Notes: generated from the letters alone by a model not told the origin. Shown: positions 1-9,618, counted from the first letter of the stretch. The stretch: DNA of 64,000 nt from Periplaneta americana (GCF_040183065.1 NW_027185525.1:1-64000); one strand, 5' to 3'. Numbers and translations: made by a program.

Positions 1-646
1 TAGGCATAAAAGTACCTTTGGCAATATAACTCGCATAACTGTGGCTTTTGAGTGCTTCGTAGTAAATATGAACCGCATAGTCTGTTGTTCCACCACCAGG
101 TAATGCCCCGTAGGAAATCAATCCAGGATAACGCACTCCTCTAGAATCTACACCATATTTGTAAAAAAAGTAATCACAAAGAAGCTCCCCAGCCACTTTG
201 GTAACTCCATACATAGTAGTGGGTCTACAAATGGTATCCTGTGGGGTGTTGTCCAGAGGTGTAGTTGGTCCAAAAGCGGCAATACTACTTGGGGTAAACA
301 TATTTGCTTTAAATTCTCTACAAGCATCTAGCACATTGTAAAGTCCATTCATTCCCACATTGTATAGCATATATCCAAGTTCTGGACTTTTTTCTCCTGT
401 TGCAGAAAGTAATGCGGCAAGGTGGATGACATAGTTAATATTATGTCTTCTCATAGCATCGCCTACTTGTTTGCGGTCGGTAACATCTAGTTCTTCAAAT
501 AAACCATTTTGACAAAGTGGATGATCGGGCAATTTAACATTGTTAGTCACCACAACTTGGTCTTCTCCATAGACCTCTCGAAGCTTATAGGCTAACTCTG
601 TTCCTATTTGCCCTAAAGCCCCTGTCATTAAAATCTTTTTTTTCAT
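1..646 (-). CDS. tdh: NAD-dependent L-threonine 3-dehydrogenase (SDR/epimerase type), 3' end outside window
   Basis: The protein starts at 646 (AAGGAGG-like site just upstream) and runs off the left edge, leaving 215 residues. The N-terminal glycine-rich stretch MTGALGQIGTEL is a Rossmann NAD site. Further on, FTPSSIAAFGP, the YGVTK pair (Tyr-x-x-x-Lys catalytic motif) and GVRYPGLISYGALPGGGTTD are hallmarks of the epimerase-like threonine dehydrogenases, not the zinc alcohol-dehydrogenase type. The enzyme oxidises threonine to 2-amino-3-ketobutyrate, which a ligase (not in the window) would split to glycine and acetyl-CoA. A GrdX-like gene further right suggests that glycine is an important metabolite here. 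The family call is firm and the truncation is only the window edge. Confidence 0.9.
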   Translation of the reverse strand, partial: MKKKILMTGALGQIGTELAYKLREVYGEDQVVVTNNVKLPDHPLCQNGLFEELDVTDRKQVGDAMRRHNINYVIHLAALLSATGEKSPELGYMLYNVGMNGLYNVLDACREFKANMFTPSSIAAFGPTTPLDNTPQDTICRPTTMYGVTKVAGELLCDYFFYKYGVDSRGVRYPGLISYGALPGGGTTDYAVHIYYEALKSHSYASYIAKGTFMP

Positions 647-664
647 ACAGCCTCCTTATAAGGT

Positions 665-1288
665 ATGAACGCTTTAATATCTATATATTACTCAGAAAAA
701 TACATGAAGACAAAAGATTTTCAGTTTCTTTTTCTAACAAATACTAAAAGTTATTATTTTTGTGGAAAATACCCACATTTCAAGTACTACAAATCAAAAT
801 TATTTTTTAGAAAAAAACTGATCCCTGTTACTACGATACCATTTCTTTTAATAAAAAATACGGAGCTTATGGTTAATGTAGGTTTTATGTTAGGAATCCT
901 GCTCACTCCTTTTATTAGACAATGGATTCGATTTTCCAGTTTGTTTGTTGCTATTGTTGCCATGCTAGTTTTCAATTTACTATTGCTCTATATTCAAAGC
1001 CCTATGTGGATTCCTGTTTGTGCTGTTCTTTCTGCATTACCTATAGGAGCTGTCTTTGGAACTTTTATTAGTATTCCTAGTCAAATCAATTCAAGCACTC
1101 CCAAAATGACCAGTTATATGATGAGCTTATTTTGGTGCATCACTTTTATTATGGTGACCATAAATTTGTGGATTATGGGTAAACTGGTAGATGTTACAGG
1201 GAGTTTTTCTTTAGCTTTTGCGTATATGTGTGCCATTTTTATACCATCTTTTGTAGGGTATCTTATTCTTAAAAAGAAAATACAATAA
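665..1288 (+). pseudogene. C-terminal fragment of an MFS transporter
   Basis: From about residue 60 onward the reading frame encodes five or so hydrophobic segments typical of the C-terminal half of a major facilitator permease (for example MLGILLTPFIRQW, then paired helices and a basic LKKKIQ tail). The first 60 residues are not membrane-like and no ribosome site precedes 665. A complete MFS protein is about 400 residues, so this is about half a gene. I read it as the remains of a decayed transporter; a short active protein starting near 868 cannot be excluded. Confidence 0.5.
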
Positions 1289-1591
1289 CACCAACGCTAT
1301 CCCTTTTTTAAGGGATAGCGAGCGAAAATTCACTCTTTACTGCAAGATAAAAATATTTTGCAAAAAAGATTGACTTTTTAAAATTTTTTTCTTAGCTTTT
1401 AATTAGGTTGTTTGGAAAATAGAATTGCCTTTCGCCTTCTCATAGAAAATATTTTACCTCTTGGGCTTTCCGTCTAGGAGTCGTCGTATCTAAATTTTTT
1501 ACCCCCTGACTAGAAATACCCCCTCTAGTTAGTGCTGTATTCCCTTTAAAATTAAAAGGATGACACAGACAATAATCTAATAAAAATACCC
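1289..1591. other. Intergenic stretch without a supported gene
   Basis: Apart from the hairpin at 1295-1320, this AT-rich stretch shows only short frames without start signals. A 69-residue minus-strand frame across it has no ribosome site and odd composition, so I do not call it. Confidence 0.5.
1295..1320. terminator. Hairpin after MFS fragment
   Basis: An 11-bp perfect inverted repeat (CGCTATCCCTT / AAGGGATAGCG) with a 4-nt T loop lies 7 bases after the stop codon at 1288. No clear T-run follows on either strand, so it is terminator-like but not textbook. Confidence 0.5.
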
Positions 1592-1810
1592 CTACCTGCC
1601 CGTAAGTGTAGCAAAAGCCAAGAGAATACAGGAAAACAACACAATACAAAGATAATCAATAAAAATACTCAAACTCAACCCACCACAAATGGCCATAATA
1701 AGGATAGCAGTGGTAGAAACCATAGGAATAAAATGATAAATGGTAAATCTTGTCAAAAACCCTAAAAAGGCTACCAATCCGTCCCAGCCTCGCTTTGTTG
1801 TTTCAATCAT
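1592..1810 (-). CDS. Small predicted membrane protein
   Basis: A 72-residue protein starts with ATG at 1810. It has a purine-rich GGAGC site upstream and sits 12 bases after the stop of the upstream gene on the same strand. It holds two strongly hydrophobic segments (about residues 22-45 and 48-68) after a short basic start. I do not recognise the family. Its position suggests co-transcription with the secreted protein before it. It could also be the remnant of a longer membrane protein. Confidence 0.45.
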   Translation of the reverse strand: MIETTKRGWDGLVAFLGFLTRFTIYHFIPMVSTTAILIMAICGGLSLSIFIDYLCIVLFSCILLAFATLTGR

Positions 1811-1822
1811 TTTTTTTTGCTC

Positions 1823-2479
1823 CTAAAATAAATACTGCCACTTAACTCCTATAGAACCATTCACAATATTGGATCTTCGTGCTATGAGTTCAGGAGTCCC
1901 CTGCAGTTGCAGTCCTTCTCTCACACTCACTACAGCCAAGAGTATAGAACGGCTTGTTGTTCTTAAATTTAACCCAATTTCTTGGTAAAGAAAAATACGA
2001 TCTAAAATTAATTCCGTCAGTACTGTATTTTTCAGAGCTATATACACACCTACACCTGTTCCTATCCCAACAAAAAATAGACTTCCAAATAACTGACGAA
2101 CCCCAAATCCAATATCCGTTAAAATAGTTTGGTTTGCCCAAAAAAAATGCCCTGCAACAATGGAGTCGTCCGTCGTGTTTCTTTGGTAAACAAAAGCGGA
2201 AACATGAAGTATGGTTTTGTCTATATGATAATCAAAACTCAAATCCGATATAGATAAAAAACTATGAGCCTGGACTAAAACATCATTATTCACAATAGGA
2301 GCCAAAAAATCCGTTTGTCTCCAATCAATCGAACTGTTTTTTTCCATATGTTCTAGAGTTTCTATATTTTTATGAGCATCGTTCATAGAGGTAAAAGGCT
2401 TGGGCAGATTATGAATAAAATCTAGAGGATACGCGGTATGAACTAATAATAAAAGCAAACCAACATAATAGACTTTCAT
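1823..2479 (-). CDS. Secreted protein, unknown function
   Basis: I start the gene at 2479, where MKVYYVGLLLLLVHTAYP gives a clean signal peptide; the frame stays open upstream but that part is not protein-like. The mature part (about 200 residues) alternates polar and hydrophobic residues. It contains stretches such as FSLLAVVSVREG-like beta strands and ends in a phenylalanine (WQYLF), features common in outer-membrane barrels. No domain was recognised. It is probably exported to the periplasm or outer membrane and may share a transcript with the small membrane protein downstream. Confidence 0.6.
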   Translation of the reverse strand: MKVYYVGLLLLLVHTAYPLDFIHNLPKPFTSMNDAHKNIETLEHMEKNSSIDWRQTDFLAPIVNNDVLVQAHSFLSISDLSFDYHIDKTILHVSAFVYQRNTTDDSIVAGHFFWANQTILTDIGFGVRQLFGSLFFVGIGTGVGVYIALKNTVLTELILDRIFLYQEIGLNLRTTSRSILLAVVSVREGLQLQGTPELIARRSNIVNGSIGVKWQYLF

Positions 2480-2670
2480 AACAACAACCCATCCCCAAAA
2501 AATTCCCTTATACTCTAAACCAAAAACTAAAATATAATCACAGCTCCTATGATTTAACAGATAAAAATGAAGAAAAAAATAAAAAAAGATTGTCCTCCCC
2601 ATAAAAATAATAGTATAATTATAATGCTCGGCAACAAAACATAATTTTTATAAATAAAAAAGGATCTCTT

Positions 2671-3711
2671 ATGCCTGTTCAACCCTACCCTTACTGGGAT
2701 TTAAATTTCATCATCTATTTGCAAAACCATTTAACTTCGTGGGTTCCTTTTTTAAAAATTGTCAGCATCGTCATCTCTCCTCCTACTATGTTTGTTATTG
2801 CTATGGTGCTTTTTATTACGGATAAAAAGAAGGGTGTACTCTGCCTCATTTACCTTGCTTTGGCTACTTTTTTGGCATTGGCTCTCAAAGATATTGTTCA
2901 TCATCCAAGAGTGTACTGGACATCTCCCTATGTAACGGGTTATATTTCTCCTAGAGATTATGGGATGCCCTCTGGACATACTTTATTTGGATTTTTTTTA
3001 GTCTTTACGGCAATTTTATATCGCAAAGTTTGGTTGGTTTCTTTATCTGTTATCGCTCTATTTTTGGTGGCACTCAGCCGAATGACCCTAGGAGCCCATT
3101 ATGTGGAGCAAGTTTTGGCAGGATTGGTACTAGGCATACTCATTGGAATTACGACATTATCTTTACCCAAATTTGCTGGACTCAACCAGTTCAACTTTAA
3201 AGGGAAGATCCTCGTTCTTTCCGTTATCTCTCTCTTGGGATTGATTGTTTTTACCTTATTATATCTAGAATTTGGGCTTTACTTTAAGCCTAGACCCGAA
3301 TGGGCGGCTATGGTTTCCCATTATACTCCTCAACTCATTCATGAAGTCAACTATTTGGGTATTGGAGCTTCTTTTCTTTTTTCATTTAGCCTACTGTTGG
3401 CTCTGCTTTTGGAAAAACAGTTCATCGATTTTGTCTCTGGTTCTTTCCAAATAAAAAGTGTTTTTGTTGGAACAGCTATTGTTGGTTTTTATGTCTTAGG
3501 TTTAGGCGTCGTCATCCTTTTGTGTACTCTCTGGAGTAAAGCTTTGGCTATTTTAGTAGCCAGTTTTTTTATTCCTTATCTGTTTTGCTTTCATCTACTT
3601 TTGGAAGCTACCCAACTGGGAGTTCTCTCGGCAAAAAGAAAGCTGCCTATCCGTTTAGAAAGAAATACACTCAGTTATCGGTTTAGAAAGTTATATGTCC
3701 GCTCAAACTGA
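2671..3711 (+). CDS. PAP2-family membrane phosphatase
   Basis: This 346-residue membrane protein carries the PAP2 signature: Lys73 to Arg80 (KDIVHHPR), PSGH at 100-103 and SR with His143 at 136-143. The motif-3 aspartate is Gln147 and the proline after Arg80 is valine, so it is a divergent member, although the catalytic Arg/His set remains. PAP2 enzymes dephosphorylate lipid phosphates such as undecaprenyl pyrophosphate or phosphatidate at the outer face of the inner membrane. It is longer than a bare PAP2 domain (about 200 residues), with extra membrane helices in the C-terminal half. AAGGATC precedes the ATG. The MATE gene overlaps its end. Confidence 0.85.
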   Translation: MPVQPYPYWDLNFIIYLQNHLTSWVPFLKIVSIVISPPTMFVIAMVLFITDKKKGVLCLIYLALATFLALALKDIVHHPRVYWTSPYVTGYISPRDYGMPSGHTLFGFFLVFTAILYRKVWLVSLSVIALFLVALSRMTLGAHYVEQVLAGLVLGILIGITTLSLPKFAGLNQFNFKGKILVLSVISLLGLIVFTLLYLEFGLYFKPRPEWAAMVSHYTPQLIHEVNYLGIGASFLFSFSLLLALLLEKQFIDFVSGSFQIKSVFVGTAIVGFYVLGLGVVILLCTLWSKALAILVASFFIPYLFCFHLLLEATQLGVLSAKRKLPIRLERNTLSYRFRKLYVRSN

Positions 3712-5143
3712 AACATCAAACACTAGTGATTGGAAAATTTTTTGGTCGGGCTGGAAAGATAAATCTTTTTTAAAGGAAATCGCCAGCGTGGCGTTTCCTA
3801 TTCTTATTTCTAACACTATCAATACTTGTTTGCAGTTGGTGGATCAACTGATGTTAGCCAGTTTAGGCACAAAAACACTTGCCGCCGTGACTTATGTCAA
3901 TTTGATTTATTTTTTTACTGGAATTATATTTTTCGGGATCGGGAGTGCATCTGCTATTTTTTTATCCCGTTTATTTACTCAAAAAGATATTAGACAAATG
4001 AATCAGGTCAAAGCTATTGCCATTACCATGGGGTGGTTTTTTTCCATTTTTACCATTGTTCTTGCAGAATTTTTCCCTCATCAGATTTTGTCTTTGTACA
4101 CCAAAGATCCAGAAGTTATCAGTATTGGAACCGTATTTTTTCATCATATTGCTTATGGACAGCCTTTTTTTGCCGTAGCAGGAGTATATATTTATATCTT
4201 TCGTATTTTAGGTTATGGTAAAACTGCGATGATGGGATCCATTATTGCCTTTGCCACCAACACTTTTTTGAATTACATTTTGATCTTTGGACATTTTGGG
4301 TTTCCTGCTTTGGGAGTTTTAGGGGCGGCTATTGCCACCAATTTAGCAAGAATTAATATGATGATTTATTATTTATTTCGGATGAACCAAGTAAACCCAT
4401 TGTTTAATTTACGATTTAAAAATTTTTTAGATATGCCTCTCTCACTTTTTGTAGTCGTTTTAAAAACAACTATTCTTCTTATTTTAGGAGACTCCGTGTG
4501 GGCTATTACGCTTAATTTATATAGTAGTATTTTTGGACATATGAGCAATGATGCTGCAGCTACTTATTCCATCGCATTAATGTTCAGACAACTCACCATT
4601 ATGGTTACCTTTGCTATGACTCCCGCCATTTTAATAGTGATGGGGGGTATTATAGGAAACCCCGCCACAACTTACAGACAAATCAAGGAACTCGCACTGA
4701 AATGTCAAGGTTTTGGTTTTATTTTTTCCGTGATTATCGCTTTAGCTTTATCCGTTATTTCTCCTTATTTACTACATGCCTTTTATTCCAATATTCCAGA
4801 AAATATTTTAGATAATGCCAATATTATGGTTATTATTTTAGCTTGGCTTTTGCCCTTAATGACCGCTAACAACTTTTTTGGTGCAGGGATTTTTAGAGCG
4901 GGTGGAGATACAAAGATTAATTTGATTTTTATTCTTTTATTTAACTTAGGTTTAAGTTTTCCGTTGGCTTATTATTTTGGGAATGCTGGGTATGGAGTCA
5001 TTATGGTGTTTATTGCTACATATATTGGAGATATATTCCGATTTTTAGGGAATTTTATTCACTTTGTTCGTGGAAAGTGGCTTTTAGCACTCAGCAAATC
5101 CCATCAGCACGACAAAAATACGCATATCTTAGAAGGAGCGTAG
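3695..5143 (+). CDS. MATE-family multidrug/Na+ antiporter
   Basis: This 482-residue protein has about twelve hydrophobic helices arranged as two homologous halves. Typical MATE features include SNTINTCLQLVDQLMLASLG in the first helix and a GAGIFRAGGDTK loop in the second half. MATE proteins expel cationic drugs or other solutes in exchange for Na+ or H+. Its start overlaps the end of the PAP2 gene by 17 bases, so the two are probably translationally coupled. The ankyrin gene follows four bases after the stop, making a likely three-gene transcript. Confidence 0.9.
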   Translation: MSAQTETSNTSDWKIFWSGWKDKSFLKEIASVAFPILISNTINTCLQLVDQLMLASLGTKTLAAVTYVNLIYFFTGIIFFGIGSASAIFLSRLFTQKDIRQMNQVKAIAITMGWFFSIFTIVLAEFFPHQILSLYTKDPEVISIGTVFFHHIAYGQPFFAVAGVYIYIFRILGYGKTAMMGSIIAFATNTFLNYILIFGHFGFPALGVLGAAIATNLARINMMIYYLFRMNQVNPLFNLRFKNFLDMPLSLFVVVLKTTILLILGDSVWAITLNLYSSIFGHMSNDAAATYSIALMFRQLTIMVTFAMTPAILIVMGGIIGNPATTYRQIKELALKCQGFGFIFSVIIALALSVISPYLLHAFYSNIPENILDNANIMVIILAWLLPLMTANNFFGAGIFRAGGDTKINLIFILLFNLGLSFPLAYYFGNAGYGVIMVFIATYIGDIFRFLGNFIHFVRGKWLLALSKSHQHDKNTHILEGA

Positions 5144-5146
5144 GAT

Positions 5147-6103
5147 ATGAAAAAATTATTTTTACTCTCTAGCATTATTCTATTTGTACAAATGGGATTT
5201 ACAGCTGGAGTAGGTTCTGTAACCAAAGCCAATATGCTGATGAGTGCTTTGGTAAAAAAAGATTTTAAATTGGCTACTTCTTTTATTAAAGAAGAACCAG
5301 AACTTTTATACACTCCTAACGAGGATGGAATGGCTCCTTTAGCTCTGGCTGTAAAAAATGATGATATGTTCTTGTTCAAATTTCTTGTAGAATCAGGAGC
5401 ACCTGTAACCAGCCCCTACTACGATACCCCATTGTTAATCCTAGCTTTGTATTCTGATAGTAAAAAAACAATGGTCAGTCTTTTAGAATTAGGCGTAGAT
5501 GCACAGGTAGTTTATCATGGACTGTCTCCTTTGCATATTGCCGTACTTTTAAATAGAGTAGATTTTATTAACATTCTTCTCCAATACGGGGTAGATCCAG
5601 ACCAAACGGACGACAAAGGACTCACCCCTTTTTACATGGCCGCTCTAAAAAAGCAGTGGGATTTTGTGGCTATTCTTGCCAAAGTTACCACTAATATGAA
5701 TACATTGGATCCAAGTGGTTTAACTCCTTTAGCCTATTTTATTAAAGAGTCTCCTGGAGATCTAATAGATTTTGTCAATGCTGTTGATGATTCTATTTCA
5801 AAAATTTACAACTTTCAAAGCAAAAAATCTCTTCCCCCCTTGCTCCTTGCTCTTCAAGAGGATAACATAGATGCACTCCAACTGTTATTGGAAAAAGGAG
5901 CTAATGTAAATATTCAAAGTCTTTCTGAAAAAGAAACTCCACTGATGGTGGCAGCCCAACAGAACAATGAAGATGCTGTACGCCTAATTTTAGGATACGA
6001 GCCTAAAGCTCAGCTAAAAAATAAAAAACGCAAAAAAGCCATCGATCTTGCCAAACCCGCTTCTGATGTAATGATGCTTCTAGCAGATTATAGCACTAAA
6101 TAA
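5147..6103 (+). CDS. Secreted ankyrin-repeat protein
   Basis: A 318-residue protein has a signal peptide (MKKLFLLSSIILFVQMGFTAG) and at least five ankyrin-like repeats, recognisable from G-SPLHIAVLLNRVDFINILLQYG, GLTPFYMAALKKQWDFV and ETPLMVAAQQNNEDAVRLIL. AAGGAGCG precedes the ATG. Ankyrin repeats bind other proteins, and the signal peptide places this one outside the cytoplasm. It directly follows the MATE gene. The binding partner is unknown. Confidence 0.85.
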   Translation: MKKLFLLSSIILFVQMGFTAGVGSVTKANMLMSALVKKDFKLATSFIKEEPELLYTPNEDGMAPLALAVKNDDMFLFKFLVESGAPVTSPYYDTPLLILALYSDSKKTMVSLLELGVDAQVVYHGLSPLHIAVLLNRVDFINILLQYGVDPDQTDDKGLTPFYMAALKKQWDFVAILAKVTTNMNTLDPSGLTPLAYFIKESPGDLIDFVNAVDDSISKIYNFQSKKSLPPLLLALQEDNIDALQLLLEKGANVNIQSLSEKETPLMVAAQQNNEDAVRLILGYEPKAQLKNKKRKKAIDLAKPASDVMMLLADYSTK

Positions 6104-6785
6104 GTCCGTAAAACCCCAACACAAAATTGATCGATTGACTACTGGTATAGTTAGTCCCCGTAGTATTACTAGGAATTTTGTTCATATCAGAACCCTCTGG
6201 AAAATAACTCCATCTCAAACCGATATCCATAGCAAAATGATCTACAGTAACAACTCCTCCTAGCCCGACATATGGACCTACAACGGCTTTTATTTTTTCG
6301 GATTGAAGATTAAATGCAATATGAGCTCCACCAGAAAGATAAAACGAAGACGCCATATGCACTCTCACTCCCAAAGATAAAGTGGGAAGAACCGTCCAAG
6401 TGTCCGAAGAATGGAATTTTTTTGCATAAATGCTTCCTATATTAACTTGAAAACCAATTAAAGGAAGTTTACCCCAAAAAAGAGCGGGGACATAACTCAA
6501 AGATCCTTGTAAATTAATATTATTAGGATGTTTTCTAATCTTTTTATCTCCTAAGCTGTACCCTGTGGAAAAATCGATTCCTAAAAAATTGACAAAAGAA
6601 TAATTGTTGTTTGCAGACGGATTTGGTGATTTTTCGTCCTCTTTTTTAAAAGGAGCCTCCCCCTCTCTTTGCCTGATTTGATAACTTCCTTCTGAATAGT
6701 TAATAATAGGGATCTCCTGGGCAAAAGAAAAGATAGGTAACAAAAACACCATAAGAAAAAAAACTGTATCAATATTCCATTTCAT
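6096..6785 (-). CDS. Predicted outer-membrane beta-barrel protein
   Basis: This 229-residue protein has a signal peptide ending near SFAQ (residues 21-24), a low-complexity charged segment rich in E, K and P (about 35-60), and then alternating strands rich in G, Y, F and S. It ends in FVLGFYGLI, consistent with a small eight-stranded barrel. GGAGGC lies about ten bases before the ATG. Its last codons overlap the end of the convergent ankyrin gene by eight bases. Function is not known. Confidence 0.6.
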   Translation of the reverse strand: MKWNIDTVFFLMVFLLPIFSFAQEIPIINYSEGSYQIRQREGEAPFKKEDEKSPNPSANNNYSFVNFLGIDFSTGYSLGDKKIRKHPNNINLQGSLSYVPALFWGKLPLIGFQVNIGSIYAKKFHSSDTWTVLPTLSLGVRVHMASSFYLSGGAHIAFNLQSEKIKAVVGPYVGLGGVVTVDHFAMDIGLRWSYFPEGSDMNKIPSNTTGTNYTSSQSINFVLGFYGLI

Positions 6786-7049
6786 AGCAAAGATGCCTCC
6801 ATTGTCTTATCGACGATAGGAAATAGAAAATTAAACAAAAATTTTGAAAAAAACAAACCTCTCAAAAAGAAAATTCCAAACAAAAAATTCTTATCGCTTA
6901 TACTGATCGCTTCTAAAACACTGAAAGTTCACAAAATAACAATTCATTCTCTTTACAAAATCATCTATTTCAAAATTTTAACTCTTTAACCTAGAAGAAT
7001 CACCTAAATCCAAATTCATTTGAATAAAGTAGACAGAACCTAGCAGTTT

Positions 7050-7769
7050 CTATTTGTAATGTTGAATATAAATAGGAGGCATTTGGGTGTAAACAGCCTC
7101 TCCCTCTTGATCCTCATAAAAGATTAAAGTAAAAATTTTGGTGATATCTTCAAATGCTATACTTTTATCCACCAGTTCTTTTCTACCTATTAAGGATACG
7201 GTAATTCTACCACCACTGATGCTTTGGATGATATTCACTCTGGAACCTTTTTGATCGTAGTACTGAAGCTCTTTGATATTTAAACTGGCGTTGTTAGGAT
7301 CTTGAATCTCAAACCCCTGTCCTAAAGCGTCTATTCTAGTAATATCTGCGGGGAGAGATAACTTCCACCCTTGAACCCAATTTTTAGTCTGAGAAGCTTC
7401 CAGTTTGGAGTTAAAATAAGTGAGAAGTTTCTCTCCATCTACGGAGACATTCAAATAAGTTGTGGTTTTTGTATTAACAAGAGGTGTTTGTTTTTTTCCT
7501 GCTATATCTAGTGCCAACTCACTATCTCCAGCAACAATATTCCCTTGCCCTAAATCAATATTCTTAATTTTGACAACAGGTGCCTCGGGTAATTCCGATT
7601 TCTTCTTTTCTACAGGGACTTCCTGTTTTTCTGGTAGAACCGTTTCCACTTTTTTTGTGGGAGCTTGTTCCACATTTTGAGCTGTGTCAGACTGACCCTG
7701 ACCACCACTACACTGTACTATAAAAAAGCTAAAAAATAACAAAAATATAAATTTTGTACTCTTTTCCAT
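7050..7769 (-). CDS. Lipoprotein, unknown function
   Basis: A 239-residue protein begins with a basic N-terminus and a hydrophobic stretch ending in FFIVQCSGG, so Cys20 is the likely lipidation site. A linker rich in K, P, E and V (about 28-65) separates the anchor from a folded C-terminal part. AAGGAAAG precedes the ATG. No domain was recognised. It is most likely attached to the inner or outer membrane and faces the periplasm or surface. Confidence 0.7.
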   Translation of the reverse strand: MEKSTKFIFLLFFSFFIVQCSGGQGQSDTAQNVEQAPTKKVETVLPEKQEVPVEKKKSELPEAPVVKIKNIDLGQGNIVAGDSELALDIAGKKQTPLVNTKTTTYLNVSVDGEKLLTYFNSKLEASQTKNWVQGWKLSLPADITRIDALGQGFEIQDPNNASLNIKELQYYDQKGSRVNIIQSISGGRITVSLIGRKELVDKSIAFEDITKIFTLIFYEDQEGEAVYTQMPPIYIQHYK

Positions 7770-8203
7770 ATTCTTTCCTTTGAAAAAATTTTAACTAAAA
7801 TTGATCTATCAGTCTGCAAAAATACCCAAATGCTAAACTGAAAATAATATCCAGCAAATTTAGTTAGATTTACAATAGTAAACAAATTTTTTTCAATAAA
7901 ATGTTATTAAATCAATAATTTATTACGTGTAATTTTTCTGCTAGTTATAAAATAACATCCTATATTTTTGTCCATACCTATGGTAACAAATATATTTTGG
8001 TTAAATATCCAGATTTTTATTGCTTTTATTGTGAATTTATGTTATACTATATTTAAACGAACTCGCCAAAGTGTTATTCCATTTTTTATGAGATGGATAG
8101 AATGCTATAAAGGTACCAAATGTAAAAAAAGAATGGTACCCCTTTATTGTTATGTATATACGTATGTATGTGCGTATATACATAAACAACTTAGGAGGCT
8201 TAA
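7770..8203. other. AT-rich intergenic region and structured leader
   Basis: The first 300 bases are very AT-rich with no convincing gene; an 80-residue plus-strand frame (7968-8210) runs through the hairpins described next and ends inside the following gene. The last 100 bases form the structured leader of the exporter gene. Confidence 0.5.
8110..8184 (+). promoter_or_regulatory. Two-hairpin leader before the YeiH-type gene
   Basis: Two inverted repeats lie back to back. The first pairs AAAGGTACC near 8110 with GGTACCCCTTT near 8135. The second is a perfect 12-bp repeat (TATGTATATACG at 8151-8162, CGTATATACATA at 8173-8184) around a 10-base loop. The second is almost pure alternating pyrimidine-purine. 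The ribosome site AGGAGG (8193-8198) follows nine bases later, so the structure could control translation or serve as a DNA target. Confidence 0.5.
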
Positions 8204-9235
8204 ATGCTAGTAAGCTTAGCTCGGAAAACAAGAATTATTTTTTCCGGCACCATTTTAATTTTAGTTCTTTCTATTGTAAGTGTGGCACTCTCCATGATAC
8301 CTATCTTACACGAATTCCACATCAGTAGTTTAACCATTGCTATTTTAGTGGGTATGCTCGCAGGGAACACCGTTTACCATAAGTTTCCTAAAGCTTGGTT
8401 TCATGGTATTGATTTTTCACAAAAAAAACTTCTCCGATGGGGAATTATTTTTTATGGATTCAGAATCACATTCCAACAGATTGCCGATACAGGTTGGCAG
8501 GCATTACTATTTGATGTTTTTGTGGTTTGTAGTATCCTCATCATAGGTTACTATATTGGAACTCGTTTTTTAAGACTCAACCCTAACACAAGTTTGCTCG
8601 TTTCTTCTGGAAGTGCGATTTGTGGAGCTGCCGCTGTTTTGGCTATGGAAGCCAGCATTAAACCCAAACCTCACGAGGTATCTATTGCCATTGCTACCGT
8701 TGTGCTTTTTGGAACAGTAGCTATGTTTTTGTTTCCTTTTATAGTAACTCACATAGGCTTAAACTCTCACCAAGAAATGGGTGTGGCACTGGGTTCTACA
8801 ATACATGAGGTAGCTCAGGTTGTAGCAGCAGGAAACATGGTAGACCCAGAGGTAGAAGCTACTGCGGTTATAGTCAAACTCACTCGAGTGATGATGTTGG
8901 TTCCTATGCTTATTATTGTTGGAATTGTTGTGGCTAGAAGAAAATCTCATTCTTCCCATCATAAATCCTCTTTTTCAAAAGTTTTCCCTTGGTTTGCCAT
9001 AGGGTTTATTGTAATGAGCGGAATTAACTCTCTCCCTATTTTAAGACCAGAAGCTATTTCATTTATTAACACAGTGGATAATTTTTTACTCACTATGGCT
9101 ATGGCGGCTTTGGGTATAGAAAGTAATATTAAAAAAATGAGTTCCTTAGGTATTGCTCCTTTCTTATTGGCAGGGGTATTATTTGCAATATTGATCTTAT
9201 TTTTGTTCTTACCAAAATACTTTTACCTTTCATAA
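8204..9235 (+). CDS. yeiH: YeiH/UPF0324-family putative sulfate exporter
   Basis: This 343-residue membrane protein of about ten helices matches the UPF0324 family. It contains LVGMLAGN near the start, RWGIIFYGFRITFQQI, the SGSAICGAAAVLAMEA motif, and GSTIHEVAQVVAAG. Family members have been linked to export of sulfate or organosulfur anions such as sulfoacetate products, often beside a LysR regulator, which is absent here. AGGAGG sits six bases upstream of the ATG behind a strongly structured leader. The family call is secure; the substrate is not. Confidence 0.85.
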   Translation: MLVSLARKTRIIFSGTILILVLSIVSVALSMIPILHEFHISSLTIAILVGMLAGNTVYHKFPKAWFHGIDFSQKKLLRWGIIFYGFRITFQQIADTGWQALLFDVFVVCSILIIGYYIGTRFLRLNPNTSLLVSSGSAICGAAAVLAMEASIKPKPHEVSIAIATVVLFGTVAMFLFPFIVTHIGLNSHQEMGVALGSTIHEVAQVVAAGNMVDPEVEATAVIVKLTRVMMLVPMLIIVGIVVARRKSHSSHHKSSFSKVFPWFAIGFIVMSGINSLPILRPEAISFINTVDNFLLTMAMAALGIESNIKKMSSLGIAPFLLAGVLFAILILFLFLPKYFYLS

Positions 9236-9244
9236 ATCGTTGAC

Positions 9245-9270
9245 TATCCGTCTTTTCGGATATTGTTTTT
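9245..9270 (+). terminator. Rho-independent terminator after yeiH
   Basis: The perfect repeat TATCCG / CGGATA (9245-9262) is followed by TTGTTTTT, ten bases after the stop codon. Confidence 0.75.
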
Positions 9271-9618
9271 AAACAGAAATTCACAAAAAAGCTCGTCCCG
9301 CTTTTTTGTCTTCTGTCCTTGTCCTTTTAGCTGGAAAACGCTCAGTAGCTCTACCTTTTATTTTTAGCTCTCTATCTTTTACATAAAAAGTTTTATTGTA
9401 TCGGATTTTCTCGTTTAACAATATTGTTGTTCTAACCAAAGTATTGTATGAGCGTTTTATCACCTATTAAATCCCATTTTTTAAATTAATCCATAAAATT
9501 GTTGATAAATACATAAAAAAATATTTATATTATTCGAGATAGTTATTTTAATGATATATCTTAATAATAAAGTTGGAATACAAATTAAATTTTGTTGAAA
9601 TTCTCGAGGAGTGAAATT
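9271..9618. other. Intergenic region, no gene seen
   Basis: A 60-residue Lys/Arg-rich frame on the minus strand has no ribosome site. The last 130 bases are very AT-rich and probably hold the promoter of the lipoprotein gene at 9619. Confidence 0.5.

Noticed and set aside
1440-1649. 69-residue minus-strand frame
   Set aside because: No start signal, odd composition, and it overlaps a better supported small membrane protein.
7968-8210. 80-residue frame before yeiH
   Set aside because: It runs through two strong hairpins, overlaps the real start and has no ribosome site; composition follows the palindromes.
9281-9463. 60-residue Lys/Arg-rich frame after yeiH
   Set aside because: No ribosome site, lies directly behind a terminator on the opposite strand and looks like translated AT-rich spacer.
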